64,000 bases of DNA from assembly GCA_003260075.1 (NCBI GenBank), contig QLIY01000349.1, positions 1 to 64,000 of the forward strand. The letters run 5' to 3'. Position 1 is the first letter of the stretch. Each line of letters opens with the position of its first letter. Shown here piece by piece: positions 46,401 through 59,479 of the stretch. Under the pieces are notes generated by a model. It did no database searches. It was given only the letters and a program-made list of their open reading frames with translations, and was not told where the DNA came from. This DNA comes from Phallusia mammillata. Lineage: Eukaryota; Chordata; Ascidiacea; Phlebobranchia; Ascidiidae. Made by a program: the position numbers and the translations under genes.

Positions 46401-49400
46401 TACTGACGACAAACAAAACTAAACAGTAAAGTGAAAAACAAAGTATGGACATCTGTCTGACTGTCTAAGATTACACAAGTAGGGCGCCATTTATAACCAC
46501 TCTAGTGAATTGGCTAGGGTTAGATGCTGGAATCAAAGTGGCCTGGTTAAATGAACTGGGTTAGACTTTGCATACACGTTTGGTATTTTTCGGTCTTCAA
46601 TAGTTTGAGTTTCATTGACTAGTTGTAATGAGATATTGGTTAGCAACGGAATAGCGGTGTAATGAATAGCTCTGTTGTGTTCGCAGAGCTGTGAACAAGA
46701 GTATTGATGTGGAAAGTACCCTGTTTATGACTGTTTCTTAACTTTTATTACAGTATATAAAAAATTTTTGGATGTTGACCAATTTGGAAATAAACAGCGC
46801 AAAACTGAAATATGCTGAAAGGCACATTCTGCTCTTATTATTAGTATTCTGCATACAGTGTACATTGTTTCGACCTATAAGGTCTCATTAGTGCAGCTGG
46901 TGACAAGACATAGGCTGTATTGACTAGTACAGCCACCTAACGGTCCTCCAATTTCTTGGGAGTAATAGGCAGACCTTGTAGGTCGAAACAGTGTGCACTG
47001 TCTGCAGCTTACTTATCATTCATTGACTCCATGCTTTAATAAAGATTATTATCCATGTCTAAATTACATAACCCCATTTTGATTTGATAATGTCTACATA
47101 CAAAGTTAGTACACCACTTATCTATGCTAAAAACGTGCATATCGTATAGTAATTATCACAATCTATATTATATGACAGCATCCAGACATCTACGAACGGG
47201 CAGTGCTTCGAAAACAAGCGGGGGGGGGGATGATGTAAATAAAGTTTTAGATAATTTTATCTCTCTAAAGCAGTGGTTCCCAACCTTTTTTGACAAATTC
47301 CTTCCTTCACAATTTAAAACATGTTTTATTCCTTTATAGTATGTATTATATGCTAAAACTTTACAAAGTTCATTTAAAACTGGGTCTTTTATCAATTTCA
47401 CCGTTTTTTTCAGAATTTGTGTGCATATTTACAACCATATGTAATTCCCCTAAAGTTTTACAATTCCTCCTTGGTTAGGAACCACTGCTCTAGGTTTTAT
47501 TGTCAATCAAAAAAGTGATTCAATTTAATTGTTTGTGTTAGGAATTAAAATTCTAATCAAGCACTAATAAATAAATATATATATATAATTGGGGGGGGGG
47601 ATCATTTAAAACTGGGTCTTTTATCAATTTCACCGTTTTGTTCAGAATTTGTGTGCATATTTACAACCACATGTAATTCCCCTAAAGTTTTACAATTCCT
47701 CCCTGGTTAGGAACCACTACTCTAGGTTTTATTGTCAATCAAAAAGTGATTCAATTTAATTGTTTGTGTTAAGAATTTAAATTCTAATCAAGCACTAATA
47801 AATATATATATATAATTTGCTCTTGTGTAATAAGCTAATGAACTTTTTTGATGCTTTTTGTCTTTGCAAATGAAACTTTTTTGCTATTTTATTAAAACTC
47901 TGTCATGCAAAAATATGTAGTCTTGCTTTCCCAAACCTTTTCAATTGAGATTTTTTTATCCAAGTTAGGATGTATTTCATACTTGATATTTCCTTTCAAA
48001 GCTCTAGTGGGCCTTAAAGTTTCAGATTTGCCTAGTCATAAATTTCCCCAGGCTTTCAAAAATAACCTATGATAGGCATTTTGGGTGATTCATTTTTGTG
48101 ATAATAAACGGTCGGTCGTCAAATATGCAATTAAGCTTTAGGGGGAGATTCCCAATTGGCTCATCAAATTTTACTTCCTGTAAATGTTTTTTTTTTTCAA
48201 TAAACATTTTTAATAATTGAAATAGGATAAAAGCACCACTTTGTTAGTCATTTTACCCATGATTTTTAAACTTACTATGCACATTAATATGCAAATACAC
48301 ATGTGACTCAGTAATTTTATTGAATTTAAACATAAAAGTAAGCTGTATCTTTGTGACATTCATTACCGTTACAACTGTTTATTTTGGCATAAAATCACCG
48401 AACTTTTTTGTGTCATCTTTACACTTTGTCTTTATTTACATGGATATGCTGAAACATCTTTGTTTGGCGTCATTAAATTTGCGCTCAAACTGGGGGGGGG
48501 GGCAATAAACATTTTTAATAATTGAAATAGGATAAAAGCAGCACATTGTTAGTCATTTTTATCCATGATTTTTAAACTTACTATACACATTAATATGCAA
48601 ATACACATGTGACTCAGTAATTTTATTGAATTTAAACATAAAAGTTTATTTATGAATTTAAACATAAACTTTGTGACATTCATTACCCTTACAACTGTTT
48701 ATTTTGGCACAAAATCACCGAACTTTTTTGTGTCATCTTTAAACTTTGTCTTTATTTACATGGGTATGCTGAAACATCTTTGTTTGGCGTCATTAAATTT
48801 GCGCTCAAACTGTACATGTGCAGTCTAAAAAATGCATCTTTTTTGCATTTATTAACCTTGCAACTGTTTATTTAGGCACAAAATCACCACAGAAAAGCCT
48901 TCCGGAGTAATCTCAGGCGTTCAACACTCTGAACTTGGTAACATTGAGTGGAGTCGCGAATTACCCAAGACATGTCGTCTCTCCCAGTGAGTTATATTTC
49001 TTTAAATGTTTCTAGGACTCTGTTTCTAGGAAGTTATTCAATTTGGAAATAGTTTTATATTTTTAAGTGTCTTTAAATCTTAGTTACATGTTGTGTAGTT
49101 TTTAACATAAGTGCCTATAGGACTGTGAAGGGGGGGGGGCGAAAGCGTTTTATATTTTTTACAGTGTCTTTAAATCTCAGTTACATGTTGTGTAGTTTTT
49201 AACATAAGTGCCTATAGGACTGTGAAACTTATGCTTGATTTAAATTTTTTTTTATAGTCCAGAAGTCTAAAACCTATTTACTTTGAGCTTTTAATAAACT
49301 ATGAGGTTTTGTAATTTCCAAGTAGGTCTTATGGAAAAAAGTGTACGTTTCTTAAATCTGTTTTATTCCTTTTTCAATATATTATGTACTGAATCCCAAA

Positions 49401-52400
49401 GTCCAACTCATATTTAGTACAGAAATATTGCAGTAATGGCATATTCCATTCATTTGCATCTAAAAAACTGGAACCATCTGTAGTGTGATTATAAAGGGTT
49501 GTGAAACTGAATTTTGTCATCAAGGGGGGCAACCTACTCTCCAACTGTTACAAGGGCAGCAAACACAGTTTTATGACAAAGTAATACCCCTTCGAGGGAA
49601 CTACTGGTGCTATACAAATGTGATTAATGACATTGTACAGGGAAAGCTAGTATGTGGCAATAAAATTTGCATAAATAATCTTGTTACTCTCTACTGGCAA
49701 CAAAGTTCCTATTGTTTGCAATTCAAATTCTTTATAAATTTCTGAAGTGGGTTTTTCGGGGCTGTCGTATATCAATAAAAAGTTTGAAATTTGTGTATGT
49801 GATAGTTATAAAAAAAAGTAAAAAAGGAATGTATTTTTAGGCAATTAAATAAACAACACACTGTTTGGGTGAATTTTTGTGTCATTCATTCAATGCATTG
49901 AATAAACTTATTGATTTTTTTAGGTAAAGTTGATCACATGTATTTGAAAAGTGGTATAATTTGAACATATCAAGTGAACACACTTCATACATTGTAAACA
50001 TTTTAACAATTGTTTTGCACATTTTTATCTAGTTTGCAAAACCTACTGTTTTTTACAGCTATGTTTTAATTCTGTAAGACGTTATAGCACTCAGGATAAA
50101 TGTTGATTTTCTACCCATTAGCAGCATTTTTGTCTCTAACACAAATTTTACATTATATCAGATTCAATGTCATTGTTCAGAGCAAAGTATATCATAGTAC
50201 GCCAGACCTATTAAAGGCGTCATACCAAATCAGCCGGTCTTTAGGCATTCCCATAAGGCAAGGCACAGGCTAGAAAAATGTAGCCTGCAAGGGGATTCAA
50301 ACCCATGACAGGAGCTACGTATATATTTCATATCTAATATCTGTGTGGGATAATAAACAGAACCTGTAGGACAAACATTGATTTATTTTTACAGCACTGG
50401 GGCCAATTCTCAATAAATATAATGACTGTTTTGAAAAACAAATTGGGAGCCTATGATAATAAAATCATTATGACACATACCATGTTTCCTCTTACGTTCA
50501 AATAATGTTTATGTAAACTACCGTTGAACATTTATAACTGCATTTTGGTTGACTCAAGCTAAATTTGTTCCTGTTGTTATTTGGGGGGGGGGATTCAAAT
50601 AATGTTTATGTAAACTGCTGTTGAACATTTCTAACTGCATTTTGGTTGACTCAAGCTAAATTTGTTCCTGTTGTTATTTTAGAGCTTTGTGATTCTAATA
50701 CAAGAGCAGTTTAATATTAGTATTTTATTGTGAATTAATCAGACTGTTTTCTTAATTTTTTTTAACTCCCTTCCCCTTAATTTCTTCATGCATGTGTAAA
50801 CATTTTGTATGTAAATAACTTGTGTTAAAATGTTAAAGTATACCTAAATATAATACACAGAGATTAGTGATTCTTGCAAACTATGCAAAGTGATTATTTA
50901 TGGCACAAATATATATATATAAATAACTTTTGGATTGTTAGTATTCACTAGGTTATACTTTTGAACTAAAAATGTGTCCTATATGTATGAATTTGCCTGC
51001 CTTTTGATTGCTATTCAAATCAGATAGAACAAGCCGGTACTACACAGAAAAATATTGACATGCAAAGTTACTATAAATTTGACATAATGGTTCAAATGAC
51101 TTGCAGTGTTCAATAGGTTACCCAACACTGATCTAATACATGGCAAAAACTTAAAGTATGGATTAGGTTGAGCAAAAAGTAAAAAAGCAAACAATGTGCT
51201 AATACTAAACAAAACGGTCTCGGCCAATTGTGCCCTCTACTGTTTTGTACTCTAAACAATTAAACATTATGCAGCTCGATCAAGCAAAATAATCTCAACT
51301 CAAACTTTTTTAGATGCTAAAATTTTTAGATGCTAAAATTTATGTTTTTGAAGCAAACAAGTAAAACAGAAACATTTTGTGTCTAAATGTGTAACCCTTT
51401 GTTTTTTAGGAGCTTCAAATCTCTTATTACTCCTGTTTTGTCCGGAATCCTTGAATGCAACCCCATGAAAATTTGGACTTTCGACCGATACTTTTCCGAA
51501 GTTGAAGATATTCTCAACAAAACTGTGATCAATGTTTTTAGTGTTCCCTCTGCCATGCTGCATAAAATATATATCTCTCCTGAAAAGACGTAAGTTATTG
51601 TGAACTATTGGTTTCGAATCTATGCTTTCATTTCCGAGAAAGATTAAAAAATCATGTTTGAACACAATTATATTCTGCAGAAATGATTACCACAAAAATT
51701 TAAGACCCAAACTGATTTTTTTTGTAAAAGTTCTCATCTTTAAATTAGTTTTAAAAAGTTTTTAGGAAACTTTGAAAGCATTTTTATGTGTATAATTGCC
51801 AAAAATGACTAGAATTGAATTAAAGTAAAAAAAATTCTAACCCCAAAAAGTCGATTTTGTCATTACGTGTGTTAACGAAAAAAAAAATTCCACGAAAATC
51901 TTTAAAATAGTTGTAAAATTATTTGACATCTGTTGAGAGGCACTTATGTTTTTTCGTGGGGGGGGGGATAACCCCAAAAAGTCGATTTTGTCATTTTATA
52001 TTACGTGTGTTAACGAAAAAAAAAAATCCACAAAAATCTTTAAAATTGTTGTAAAATTATTTGACATCTGTTGAGAGGCACTTATGTTTTTTCGTGTTGA
52101 TCTATGGCAAGAATTTTATGTTTTTAGTACAAAAATATTTTGAAAAGTTTTAATTATATATTCAGTCACCAGTTTACCCAAAAAATAGAGCTAAAAATGT
52201 CTAATCGGGACTGTTAAATTCATTTAACCTTGGTTAATCTGGACACGTTTTGACCCAAAAATTTGTCCGGATCAGGCAAAAATCCAGTTAAACAGATGTT
52301 GATTAGTTAAAGCCTTACCACATTACAAATCATTTGTACCTCAAGTTTCGTGCGAATTAGGCGAATATCCAGATTAACCGAATCTGTTTTAACCAGGTTT

Positions 52401-53847
52401 ACTGTAGTTCTAAAGAACAACAACAAAAAACACTTTTTCCTATTTGGTTTTTAGGCTTGTAAACCTTAAAGAACACATAGCGGAACTAGCAGACATCAGA
52501 TCCAGTCGACAAATCATGTTATATGATGGTGTGCAATTTGAGACGGACACCTTTACCCCCGTGACACAATATCCTGTCACCACCGAAGAACGGCCATTCG
52601 TTCTATTGACCAGTGATGTCACAGACTTTCAGACCCTTCCAATTCCTCATACCTGTAAGTGTTACTCTCTTTTTTTTGTCGAATTTTTTTTTTGGATTTT
52701 TATGACAAAAGGAAATTAATTAGTGGTTGTTTAATAAATAAATCCCAAAACATTCATTAAAAAGTTTTATGTAGCGATTTTTTTTTGTCAATAATTATTT
52801 GTTTTTACAATAGAAAAATAATAAAAATTGGTGGTTGTTTAATAGACAAAGAAAAAATCCAAAAACATTTATTTTTTGGAGTATTTAACACATGCTAATA
52901 ATTATTTTGCGCACCGAACTAATTTTGGGGGGGGGGGTTTTATATAGCGATTTTTTTTTTGTCAATAATTATTTGTTTTTACAATAGAAAAATAATAAAC
53001 ATTTTAGAGTATTTAACACATGCTAATAATTATTTTGCGCACCGAACTAATTTTTTCAAAAACAGAATTGTCTTGTAGACAGTTCACACTGTTTTGACCT
53101 ACAAGGTCTCATCAGTGCAGCTGGTGACAAGAGATAGGCCGTAGTAGCTAGTATAGCCATCCAACCTGTCAGCCTGTTACTCTCAACAAACTGAGTGTCG
53201 TTGCATGGCTATCCCTGCCAATACAGCCTATCTCTAGTCACCAGCTGCACTGATGAGACCTTATTAGTTAAAGCAGTGTGCACTGTCTGCAGCTTATGCA
53301 GTTTTTTGGGGGGATTTTTTATGCTTTGAAACCAAAATCCCATTGTTTTTAAATGACCCCGTTCATCAATTCGAAATCAGACCGCACAAAAAATTCCAAA
53401 GCCACCGCGCATGCGCAGACCGCAGCATTGACGTCAATAGGTCACATGGTGCAAGCAATTCATACCGCAATAATAATGTGTGTGCGGCATCAGCTTTGGT
53501 CGATATTCCCCTAAATTGCCCAACAGTAATTGCCACGCTCATGTGAATTTTACACAGTTTTTGTCGGATTATGAGTACTATGTTTTTCATTTTGGAAATA
53601 TATTGCTCAGACGTTGCATGTGTGCGAAATTAAGAGTTAAAAAACATTAAATTTTGGGGAGTATTTTTGACAAAATCGGGCAAGCAAAAATCTAAGTACA
53701 AAATTAGAAAAAACTTTCTTTTTATAGATTGGCCTTAGCAATTGACTTAATGGTCGAATGCAAAACCAATTTATTTTGAAGTTACAAAAATACGACTTAA
53801 CTATTGCTACGTAATGATTGTGACATCACAATACCCCGAGCACGCTT

Positions 53848-53942
<95 letters not shown>

Positions 53943-56900
53943 TAAACTTTTTTAAAGGTAAACCTGACTAAATGTTATCAATTTTTTTGGAAGGTAAACC
54001 CCCTAAAGTGAAATCGTCGCTCTCGCTTGAAAACGACGCAAGTTTGGCGAAGGTCTGTTCGAGCACATTGTTCGACATCCGAAAAACTGTGTCCTACCTC
54101 CTCCTCGTCGAATCCCTCATCCGACTTGGCGTCAAATGGACCGAGTGAGTTGGTTTGTCACGTGATTTTATGAAAAAGGGGACTTCCCCGTATTTTCAGA
54201 CCTTGAAATACTAAATAAGATAAAAATTGAATTTAAATTAAATTTTTATTTTTTATCCTAAAAATGTATTTTTAGTTTTAACCATTTTTTGGCAAAATAT
54301 TAGGTTTTTTGGAACGTTTTTACGGATTTCATCAAGGTTTTGGCAATTCAACAAAAATTTTTGAACATTTTTTAGTGGAAATAGTAAAACTTTTTTGGAA
54401 ACATTGTTTAACCAGTTTTGTTTCCAGGTCTTACTTGAAACGGCGGGTTGTGGCGATCCAGCTGATGCGAAGTGAACTGAAAACTAAAGTTGGGGGGGGG
54501 GTAAAATAAAATAGTGAATTAGCTAAGAAATGTATTTATATTCTTTTTATTTCAACAAAATGTATACCCATATACATATTTAAATGCTGTTTCTAACACA
54601 GTTAGGTGATAAAATGGCAAAAGAGAATAAAAATCGACCTAAAAACATATTTTTACCTTTTTTGGCAAAATAGTAGGATTTTTTTAACGGGTTTCATTTA
54701 AAGTTTTGGAAAATTAAACAGAAATTTTAAAACTTTTTTCGAAACACTGTTTAAATAGTTTTGTTTCCAGGTCTTACTTGAAACGGCGGGTTGTGGCGAT
54801 CCAGCTGATGCGAAGTGAACTGAAAACCAAAGTTGATTGCCTCAAAACATCGCTGGAAATCTTCGAAGAACAGTAAGTGTTTCAAAAAATATTTTTTATT
54901 GTAAAAACATTGAATGACTTTACAAATATTGATATTTAATAACAAAAACGATTTTGTAATAAATACCCCCTTAATATGTCTTCAATTTTCCGAACTTCCA
55001 ACATTTTTCGCAACAAATATTTTTCATGTTATAAAAATATTTTTACAAAAATGATGTTTAAGGACAAAAACAATTTGTAATAAATGTTTCCCTAAATTTA
55101 TCATTAATTTTCCGACATGGCGCCATTTTTCGCAACAAATTCAGTGATTCAGCCATTATTGTGCAACACATATGTACAGTCTGAATTGTTGGAAGTTTTC
55201 TCGCTAACTTTCCACAATTGTGACGTCACAAAGGAGCGATTCACAAATTCGCGCGATCATTGCGGCCGACGGATTTCGGAAATGATCAACAACTTTGGTA
55301 GAAATCCCCCAGAAATTTTACGAACACGAACAGACGATATCTAGATTAAGTTACCCAGCTGTTTTTACGAGTCTTGGACGTTTGCCAGCTGTTTACGAGA
55401 CTATAAATTTTAACTATAATCGTAAAACGCGATATTTTTCGATTAAGTCGGGCTGTTTAATCAATTTTGTTTAGTCCATTATAAAACTGGCATTAAATTG
55501 TGAAAAATTTTGTAGATTTCTTTTTAATATTTTTTTTACATGACGAAAAAGAATATATTCTTGAGCGTTTTAAAAATATTGTAATGATGATAAAATAATG
55601 TCGTGTGAAATCGTGCCCAATTCTGAAAAACTAGCTGTAAAAATGCCTCAATGACGTTTTTGTTGTTTGCTTTGATGACACAATTCATACGTCACAAAGT
55701 CCAAAAATGTAAAAAAAAACTTTTTCTGCATATCTACTTTTTTCGCTCAAACGATTTTTAACTGTTCATGTTGATGATGTAATTGATAAATAAATCAGCC
55801 AAGAAAACTAAGAACTAACAAATAACACGTAAACTGCGTTACAAATAACAAACCCTACTATAGTCTTTAGCCCAATTTTACCCAGTTTCTTAAACATTGC
55901 AATTAAAAACTCATAGCAAATTTAGGACCTACGCAATATTCCACAATAGGGTTTCCAAATTTACGCAGCGTTCCGTAAAAAACTTGTTGTTTCCTTCAGT
56001 TACCAGCGGGAAACTTCCCTACTTCGTGTCATTGCTATGATGCTCACCACTCCGCCAGAGGTCAATGAACTCAAAATGTATTTCACTCAAATCACCGAGA
56101 AAGCCAAGAATCTACGCCAGGTAAAATTGCGGGGTTACTCAAGGTCAAAAAACATGCCTGTTTAAAAGAAAATATGAATTCACTTAAACAATGCTTTGTA
56201 CTTATTATTTATTACAGTCAAATATTTCATCTATTTTAAGTGTATTTAAGCGTATTTTGAAGTAAAACGTTGGTAATCTTATCGTTTTTATATTGGACAA
56301 ATAATATAAAACTGGCAACAGATAAAATTTGCATACAAACACCATACTGTATGTGGTGTTTGGGGGGGGGGAAAGTAAAACGTTGGTAATCTTATCTTTT
56401 TTATATTGGACAAATAATATAAAACCGGCAACAGATAAAATTTGCATACAAACACCATACTGTATGTGGTGTTTTTTATAAGCCTAGAAAAATTGCAAAC
56501 TGTTTTAATTTCACATTCAACCGATATTAAATGCAAATTTTTGAGTCATGTTGCTTCTGGACAATTCCAACACAAAAATCTCTGATTTAATTTAATCGAA
56601 TTTGTGTTTTCAAACACTAAATCTTTACAACGAAATCACTTCAGTTCTAACATGTAAATGGCCGATTTATGGTTTAAAACCTTGTAAAAATTTACAGGCT
56701 GTGTAAAAAAGCAGTGTTGTTTTTGTGGCCGATGGCTCCTAATTTGCATATAAGCGATGATGTTTTGCATTTTTGTCGTCACAATTTCTATAGACTTGAT
56801 TATTATTGGACCAAAATGCGCTTTTCAGTAAATCGTAGCACAAAAATATGTTGTTGTCAAAACACATGTATACGCTTAACCTAGAGCAGGGATGGCGAAC

Positions 56901-59392
56901 CTTTTTAGTTGAATGGGTCAAACATGATATCAAAAGTTGGAAAGAAAACAAAGTGGGTCACATATTTTGTTATGTGTCAATGTCAATGCTAAGATGCTTG
57001 TTGCTGCATCTTTTTAAGTCTTGTCCTAGGTTGTTTTCAATTTAATACACGCAGCAGTCGAATCTGAGCTGAGACGATTCCTGGCCATTGATTTTATGAA
57101 ATTCATNAACCCCTATTTATTGCCTAGATTACACAAATTAAACAATTTCTACCACTCATCCTTCCAAAATCAACCTTTTTAAACGCTTCTGCATTAAACA
57201 GTTTTTTCTCCTATTTGATATTTTACAAACGTTGGCCTCTACTGTGCTAAACCAGATAACCCAGCAAGCGCATAATAACTGACTTCAAACAGACCTTTCA
57301 TTTGCAGCTTGGTTATCTTTCGATTTTCTTCACAGGGGGGGGGGGCTATGCATTTTTGACCCCAAAATCAGTGTTTCCAAAAATATTTCTGCAATAAATA
57401 GAAAATTAAACTTGAATAAATGATATCTTTTTTGACGTAACTGTTTTTGGACACAATGACGTCAAAATGGCTTATTTTCACCCAGATTCGGAACGAGTTT
57501 GAGCAGGTCACAGTGCAAGTTCAGAACCTCGACCGAGCGATCATCCAAGATGAGACTCCGCGACGAGTTTTCGTGGATGAGGGATCACGTAGCAACGATC
57601 GCCTCGAAGAAAAAATGAAAGTTTCTTCAGAAAGATCTCGCGATATTTGCAAACTTTTTAAACAACACAAGAGATACAAAAGTAAGAATGACGAAAACAA
57701 CGATGACGTCATCCTCGTTTTTTCGTAATCTAACTTTTCTCTGTTACTACGAACCGCCGCTAGTATTCAAATAATAACACTACTTGTGACGTCGTATTAT
57801 AACAGATCAGTTTCAGTCGCGAGATCATTGACCTCAAGTAATCCCGAGGTCATTGACCTTAAGTAACTCCGAGGTCATTTTAGTGTGTTACCTACCTATT
57901 AAATATGATGGTAAAACAAATTAACTGCAATCGGAATAGTTTCTCTATTTATATTGATTCCATGACTGGAACCGAATCCGAATCTAACGAATCTTGATTT
58001 GTATCCGAAACTTAACCGAACTTTTTTACACTTTACACTTCTAAAATATCTTGAAATACCCGATTTAAAAGGATTCGAATTCAAAATATTCGAATAGTTT
58101 TAACCGAATCTATTCGTTTCAGGACAAGCTTTTGCCGAGGATCACGTGCACAAGTTTGAAAAACAAAAATTATCGGAAATTTGTGAAAATTCCGTCACCC
58201 TCTTCACTGATCAATCCGTGCCGAAATGCAAAAGATTGCACCGAGAATCTACAGCATGGTTCGGGTAAGTTTCTAACTTATGTTTGTTTTTAATCCGTCT
58301 TACTGCCTGTTTTTTTGCATTTTATTGCAAGTCTATTGAAGTTTTGCAATTTATTTTCCAATTTGTGTTAAATTGTAATTTTGTTCTAAACTAAAATTGA
58401 AATAAAACCCCTATTTATTGCCTAGATTACACAAATTAAACAATTTCTACCACTCATCCTTCCAAAATCAACCTTTTTAAACGCTTCTGCATTAAACAGT
58501 TTTTTCTCCTATTTGATATTTTACAAACGTTGGCCTCTACTGTACTAAACCAGATGACCCAACAAGCGCATAATAACTGACTTCGAACAGACCTTTCATT
58601 TGCAGCTTGGTTATCTTTCGATTTTCTTCACAGGCATATGAGCGGTTACCAACGTCAGCTTTTCAACTTGGAGAAAAATATGACGAGATTATGTGAGAAG
58701 TGTAAGAGACAAGAAGAGGCGGTTGGCGACCTGCAGCGCGTCTACCGCGATAAACTATCAATTGTCGAAGCTGTGTTGAAAGAAAACGCCGCTCGGTAAG
58801 TCAAAGACACGAAGTGACGTAATATATGACGATTTATTTTGCTATTATTCAATTTTATGAAATACGTTGTTACTATATGTTATGTCGAAATACTGTAACT
58901 TTTTGCCGTTAGAACCAAAATTTAACTAAAAATCAGTGATGTCATAATAGTGACGTCATATGCAACTTCTGTTACGTCATACGACTTTGACGTCATACTT
59001 AAACTTTTCGCCTTTACAACAAAAATTTAACTAAAATTGTTGAAATCATAATAGTGACGTCATTTGCAACTTTTGTTACGTCATACGACTTTGCCGTCAC
59101 TTTTTTTCTAAACTTTTTTCATTCCAGACCTAGTTACGTCATACGAGATTTGACGTCATTTTTAAACCAAAAAATGTTTTTGTTTCAATACCTGGTTACG
59201 TAAAAGAAATTCTGATGTCATACTTTTGTACGTCATAGAAATTGTGACGTCATATATTTATACTTTAGGCCCCAAAATCCTTCCTCCTTACCTGGCGTCC
59301 CCGTTCTGGCCGCGGACCAGACAAAGCCAAGTGCGGCGTCATGGCCCTCACAACCCCCCAGCACACTAGGTGTCGCATCCGGGAAAACGAGT

Positions 59393-59479
<87 letters not shown>

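Larger units (their letters stand above)
49227..51409. other. TBK1 intron 6 remainder, SINE fragment and duplication
   Basis: No exon seen. A truncated minus-strand SINE lies at 50195-50312 and a duplication around ten G at 50497-50681. The 86-aa ORF at 49485 has no splice support and no place in TBK1. Confidence 0.5.

Noticed and set aside
48893..48986. Alternative TBK1 exon 6 start after CACCACAG
   Set aside because: The phase could fit, but it drops the HKITTE residues that align with the family's YKIITG.
49485..49745. 86-codon ORF in TBK1 intron 6
   Set aside because: No acceptor or donor in phase with exons 6 and 7, which already join directly.
53849..53940. G-quadruplex or telomere-like element
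   Set aside because: An unbroken 92-G run in AT-rich intron, in company with many ten-G joins, is better explained as a filled gap.
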